Part shown: positions 59,743 to 64,000 of the stretch, in pieces | How positions within the stretch are numbered: position 1 is the stretch's first letter | Layout: each line of letters opens with the position of its first letter | NCBI GenBank assembly: GCA_028386065.3 | Contig: JAKUCV010003661.1 | Location: 16,048-80,047, forward strand | Length of the DNA: 64,000 nt | From: Turnera subulata | Taxonomy: Eukaryota; Streptophyta; Magnoliopsida; Malpighiales; Passifloraceae | Direction of reading: 5' to 3' | Position numbers and translations under genes: made by a program | The notes under the pieces: model-generated | Databases searched by the model: none | Told to the model about the DNA's origin: nothing | What the model saw: the letters and a program-made list of their open reading frames with translations, nothing else

Positions 59743-62612
59743 TGAAGCGCCCCGACTCGTATTTACCATACACAGTAAACACGTGCTGAAACTATTCTTA
59801 TTAATAGATCAGGCAGTACATCGCAGTAAAATACTACACATAAATCCAAATACAACAGCACACCATGTTACAGTTGTCACCCATACTCGGGAACCATTAT
59901 TCAATCCACTCGTATTAACAACAACATAACTCAATAGGCAACACCCAAGCAATAAAGGATAGCAGCAACATAGCAACATATACGACACGGCAGCGGAAGA
60001 CTAAAATGCAGATGCAGCGGAGGTATGGATCCGGAGTCAGGTGGAGAAGAGAGCAGCAGCCAACGTACACCGTACCTGAACTACGAAGCAACCAAACCTA
60101 CGGGATGAAACCCCGCAGGCGAGGGGTGAGTCCAAAGTGCTCACCGACGAAGGATAAACAGAGATATATATTCAACTGTAATACTTCCGAAGTAAACACC
60201 GCAATCTCAACAGAAAGCACAAACAATCACAACACAAGAAAACTACCATAAAAAACTATGCCAAGACCAAAGAATGCTTATTTATTTTCTTATTACCAAT
60301 TTTATCTTCCAGGCCCGTCACTGGACAAGCTAGGGTCGTACCTGGTTATTAACTAATTCTGGATGCCAGGCCCAACCACAATCCGAGATCAACATCCCAA
60401 TATTACAAATCCGGGATCAACATCCCAATATCACAAATCCGGGATCAACATCCCAATACCAACAATCCGGGATCAACATCCCAAACAACCAACCAACCGG
60501 CCATGACACCACAGAACTAGTCTCTAACCATCTAGTCGTACCACTACTTTTCAAGTGACAATTATATCATCATCTCAAATTCAATTCCAATTCCATTACT
60601 CTATCATCATTATTCAACTTTTAATCATCACAGATTATTTCTCAAGCTCAACCAGCCAACAATTTCATATCACTAAGTACTCACAATATCACAAACCAAC
60701 AGCACATTCCAGCAACATCATGGCAAAATCCACAGCAGATAAATAGTAACAATAATCATCAACAATTTCCATAGCAATCATATATCAGCCAATAATCGAT
60801 TCAACAGTTCAATCAAACAACAAAATCAAACACAGTATTACAGGCACATATCCAAGGTTATCCATCCTCACCTTAGCCGATTATCAGTTATGAAACTACC
60901 CAACAGACTCCAAGTTCGGCTCCTCAGGTATCTGCTCGTTATCAACTCCTATATCAAACAAATAATATGCACACATAAGTGATATGCAATGTCATGCTGC
61001 TACTGTATTACGAAAATAAATACTGACTCGTCTCGATTACCCCCCGGGTTATTTTCCCATTACCATCATCATCATTCACCATTTATTTTCAAGTGTCAAA
61101 ATACCTTACTTATACTTATTCCTGTACAATACCTATTTTGTTAATACCCTTTCCATATTTTTCCTACAAGTATGTACTTTCCAAAATTATTAATTACTAT
61201 TTTTATTATTATTATTTTTCCATGATTATCTCCTCAATTTAATTACTCTACTATTGTTTATCACATTTATATTTTCCTAGAACACTAATTATTCCCAAAA
61301 TTATATCTATTTTATTTTCCAGAATATTACTTCCCTAAATTATATCCCTTTTTATTATTATTTTTTTTCCAACTAATTCTCTTTTTTTTTTCAGAATTTT
61401 ATTATTCTCTTTTTTTTTTACTGGACTGGGCCAAGTCCAAGCCCAACCCAACAGACCAAGCTCAGGCCAAGGCAGGAGCCCAGGTAGGCCCAGGCGCAGC
61501 AGCCCAGCAGCATGCCCGTGCCAAGGCTGCCAGCCCTGAAGCCTTAGCCCAAACCAACCCAAACAGCCCAAAAACCATGGCAGCCCAACCCTGACCCTGA
61601 CCCGACACGCAGAAACGGGTCGAGCTTGACCCATCCATGACCCATCCGGGTCTTTGTCACCCATGGGTCTGCTCACCTTGGTGAGCCCGGCGGCGGCGTG
61701 AACAAGGCGAAGCTGACGATGGCACGGGCGGCGCGAGGCGGCGACGAAGGTGAGACGGAGAGGTGGCGTGAGGGGGGGAAGATCGGACGAGGAAGGCACT
61801 CGTCGGCTGGTGGCTGTAGATGGCGGTGCAGCAGACGGCAACAGGCGGCGTGCACGGCAGCAGGAGGAGTTCGGCTCGTCTCGTCAGGTTGTCATGTCGG
61901 CGGCAGTGCAAGCGGGACGACGGCAGCGAGGGAGAGGTGAGGAAAAAGGAGAAGAGAGGAAAGAGTGGAGGGTGGCAGTGGTTGGTGTGTGGCCGACAAA
62001 AGAAGAACAAAGGAAGAGGAAGGTGGGTTGCTGCCAAAACTACGTAGTTTTAGCGGCTAGGTAAGTGTTTTTGTTTTTTTTTTTTTTTAAGTTTAGTGTG
62101 TAGCTAGTGTTTTGCAGATTTGGTTTGCAGGAAAGGAAGTGAGTTGGTTCGTGAGTTTGCAGAAGAGGAGGGGAGTTGATGGTGTGGTATGCAGAGGCAG
62201 AAGGAAGAAAAAGAATACAGGTAATGGTCATGGTCATTCAACTGGTGAAGCACGGGCAAAAATACTGGTCATTCACATGCTCACAGTGAATGGCGGCTAC
62301 AGCCCCACACTGTGCAACATGTGAAGCGGGTTCTGTCCGGACCAGAAAATAACTAATGTACCCCCTTGACTTATTTCTAGGCCGATAACTCGGGGTTAAT
62401 CCAGACTTTTCTGAAGATTCCTGGACCCGAAAAATTCCAACTTGGTCCTGTAAATCCGCAGAAAAATCCCGAGCATGGGACACGGCTCAGTTTCGAAATC
62501 CGATGCATAAATTACCATTAATTAATTACCCAAGATTAATTCTAATGGTAAACGATTGTAAAATAAATTTTACGGTACCGGTAAAAACGTAAAAATTACC
62601 CGGGCTGTTACA
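59743..62612 (-). mobile_element. 5' LTR of element E
   Basis: This complete 2870-bp LTR holds a palindrome array (60381-60483), TGGGCY-like clusters (about 61415-61590) and a GC-rich block (about 61680-61960). Its primer site reads TGGTAGTGGAG, slightly decayed. Confidence 0.92.
60381..60483 (-). repeat. palindrome array, right LTR of element E
   Basis: Four units with GGGATCAACATCCC, the first one changed to GAGATCAACATCCC. Confidence 0.82.
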
Positions 62613-63135
62613 TATATATATTTTTATATTTAAATTTAATTTATGTTGCTAGAAAAGTAAAGAATATGACATAATTTTGAGAATTAAGGTTAAATGACAT
62701 AATTTGTTATATGAAAGTATTTTCTGAAATATATAATTTTTTAGTATTTATTATGGTGATACTTTTATCTTATGGAAAAGAATATACGATATGGTGAAAA
62801 AAATAATAATTATTTTCAAGGAAATATTTTCGGAAAAAGGTTTAATTATGGTAAAAGATGATAATAAAGAATATGAACCGGGATGGGTTTATTTCGCAGT
62901 ATTGGCATCATGGCATACTCTTATGTGCATCTTATGTGAGTATATATTGTTTTGTTGTATAGGTTATGATATCGGGCAGTTTCCCGGGGAGCTGCTTTGG
63001 ACCGGTCATTGTCTTCAGAGTTGAGTAATCGGCTAAGGCGAGGATGGATTTCCTTCGATATGTGCCTATATTACTCGGTTGTTGTGTTTGATGATTGTTG
63101 CACTGTTGAGTGTTGCATTTGCTGTAGTTTGTTTC

Positions 63136-63498
63136 AGGATGTTTATCCTAGTGAATTGATTGTTTTGGGGATGTTTATCCCCATGATTTGGTTTGGATGT
63201 TTATTTCCGTGTCTTTTTGGTATAAGAATAATGGATTAAATAATAAAATATGATAAGGATGTCGATCCTTGGTTTTGGATAGGGATGTCTATCCCGGTGT
63301 TTTGGTTAGGGATGCTGATCCCTGAGACTTGGTTTTTGGATGATGATGATATAATTGTCACGTGGCAAGTAGAGGTACGACCGGATGGTTAGAGACTGTT
63401 TTGTGGTGGCCATGATCTGGATTACTTGTGATAGGCATGTTGATGCCGGTTTGATTGGGATGTTGATCCCTAAGATTTGTTATTGGGATGTTGATCCC
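63136..63498 (+). repeat. palindrome array, D 3' LTR
   Basis: Eight perfect dyads with four-base spacers: AGGAT-GTTT-ATCCT (63136-63149), TGGGGAT-GTTT-ATCCCCA (63166-63183), AAGGAT-GTCG-ATCCTT (63255-63270), GGGAT-GTCT-ATCCC (63282-63295), AGGGAT-GCTG-ATCCCT (63308-63323), GGCAT-GTTG-ATGCC (63434-63447), and GGGAT-GTTG-ATCCC twice (63457-63470 and 63485-63498). Confidence 0.92.
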
Positions 63499-63734
63499 GG
63501 GTTCTTTTTGATCTGGCACCAGGAACAGGTTGATAACCAGTTCTGATCCCTAGCTTATCCGTGACAGGGCCCGGAAAGATAAAATTGGAAATTGGATTCT
63601 TGTTTAAGTCTTTTTGGTCTTGGACCAGTTTTGGGTCGAGTCTTTCGGTTTGGTGTGTTTGGCTGTTATGCTTGTTTTCGACCTTGAGTAATTTATAGTG
63701 TTGCATATTGATTGTCTATCCATGGTTGGTGGGC

Positions 63735-63775
63735 ACTTCGGACTCACCCCTCACTTGCGGGCTTTCATCCCGTAG
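63735..63775 (+). promoter_or_regulatory. conserved LTR 3'-end motif with hairpin
   Basis: CTTCGGACTCACCCCTCAC is followed by arms like CCTGCGGG and CCCGTAGG around a short loop (here the first arm reads CTTGCGGG). The same block lies near the 3' end of the LARD, B, C, D and E LTRs, for example 11735-11765, 17125-17165, 34000-34035 (minus) and 60100-60135 (minus). Its role is unknown. Confidence 0.7.
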
Positions 63776-64000
63776 GTTGAGTTATTTGTGGTACAGGTAT
63801 GATGTATTACAGACAGGCTGCGGCGTTATCCCTTGGACAGGACTCGGATCCATAAGTTGCATCATGTGTCACATACAGAGTCTTTGTGAGTTATTAAGTC
63901 TTCTGCTGTGCTATTTAGTGCTATTGTTGGGTCTTGGGCCGGTTGTGATGTTATTGATGAATCCGGATTCGGGTGATATGTTTTGATGTTGGGCCGAAGG

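Larger units (their letters stand above)
53674..62612 (-). mobile_element. element E: chromovirus related to B, with an internal deletion
   Basis: It has LTR ends TGAAGCGC (plus) and CTGTTACA and the 5-bp duplication TATAT (53669-53673 and 62613-62617). The right LTR (5', 59743-62612, 2870 bp) is complete. The left LTR is cut after about 1.8 kb and joined directly to pol at about 55478, which removes the rest of the 3' LTR, the purine tract, the integrase C-terminus and the chromodomain. It is inserted in D's 3' LTR. Confidence 0.93.
24351..64000 (+). mobile_element. element D: non-autonomous Ty3-type retrotransposon, host of several nested insertions (runs off the window)
   Basis: The pieces in order are: 5' LTR start 24351-24647; 5' LTR end 46353-48930 (split by a hAT element); internal region 48931-52125; 3' LTR 52126-53673 and 62618 to beyond 64000 (split by element E). 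The first 297 bp of both LTRs align (24351-24647 with 52126-52422). Joining 24351-24647 to 46353 as one LTR is my inference. It requires that the middle of the 5' LTR was lost together with part of array C. The LTR should end about 140 bp right of the window. D carries no gag-pol, only two antisense ORFs. Confidence 0.65.
62618..64000 (+). mobile_element. rest of D's 3' LTR (runs off the window)
   Basis: It continues directly from 53673 once element E and one TATAT copy are removed. It is the sense counterpart of 41000-42600 and 46353-48790. The LTR end is expected about 140 bp beyond 64000. Confidence 0.85.

Overview
This window looks like nuclear heterochromatin of a flowering plant, probably a eudicot. 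It shows multi-kilobase LTR retrotransposons nested in each other, a Cassandra LTR carrying 5S rRNA sequence, a hAT element with an 8-bp target duplication, and one intact intron-rich plant gene. No rRNA operon, tRNA, CRISPR array or bacterial-style gene was seen.

Layout. 1-2021 is the end of a chromovirus-like LTR with a 1078-bp tandem duplication. 2023-4053 is the 3' end of a 5'-truncated Tat/Ogre-like element. 4068-4189 holds a short exon-like stretch on the minus strand that the LTR at 4067 interrupts. A Copia element (minus, 4624-19609, TSD CTTGA) follows, with degenerate gag and pol. It is split by a non-autonomous element with about 4-kb LTRs (plus, 7978-17449, TSD GTAAA). The only intact host gene is a MATE-family transporter (minus, eight exons, 19941-22472) with one apparent GC-AG intron. 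Its upstream intergenic DNA ends in a possible Helitron terminus near 24060.

From 24351 to beyond the window I read one plus-strand non-autonomous element, D, with other elements nested in it. Its 5' LTR begins at 24351-24647 and resumes at 46353. Between these lies array C, a minus-strand tandem of LTR, internal, LTR, internal and truncated LTR. Array C itself contains the Tekay/Del-like chromovirus B (minus, 26213-36332, TSD AAATT). A hAT element (47066-48687, TSD CTTCCGCT) splits the rest of D's 5' LTR. A Cassandra solo LTR (49642-50136, TSD GAGCC) sits in D's internal region. A second chromovirus, E (minus, 53674-62612, TSD TATAT), splits D's 3' LTR, which runs off the right edge.

The most interesting system is the C/D family. 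It has no gag-pol. Its internal region instead holds two genes antisense to the element, each with its own TATA box. ORF1 (about 125 aa) is basic with a nuclear-localisation-like motif. ORF2 (227 aa) ends in a partial endonuclease/exonuclease/phosphatase-like segment. Three copies are present and most are damaged. C/D and the 7978-17449 element also keep the first few codons of gag beside the primer-binding site, which suggests mobilisation in trans by chromoviruses such as B and E. All of these LTRs share arrays of short palindromes whose arms change in a compensating way, a hairpin near the 3' end, and a dyad at the 5' end.
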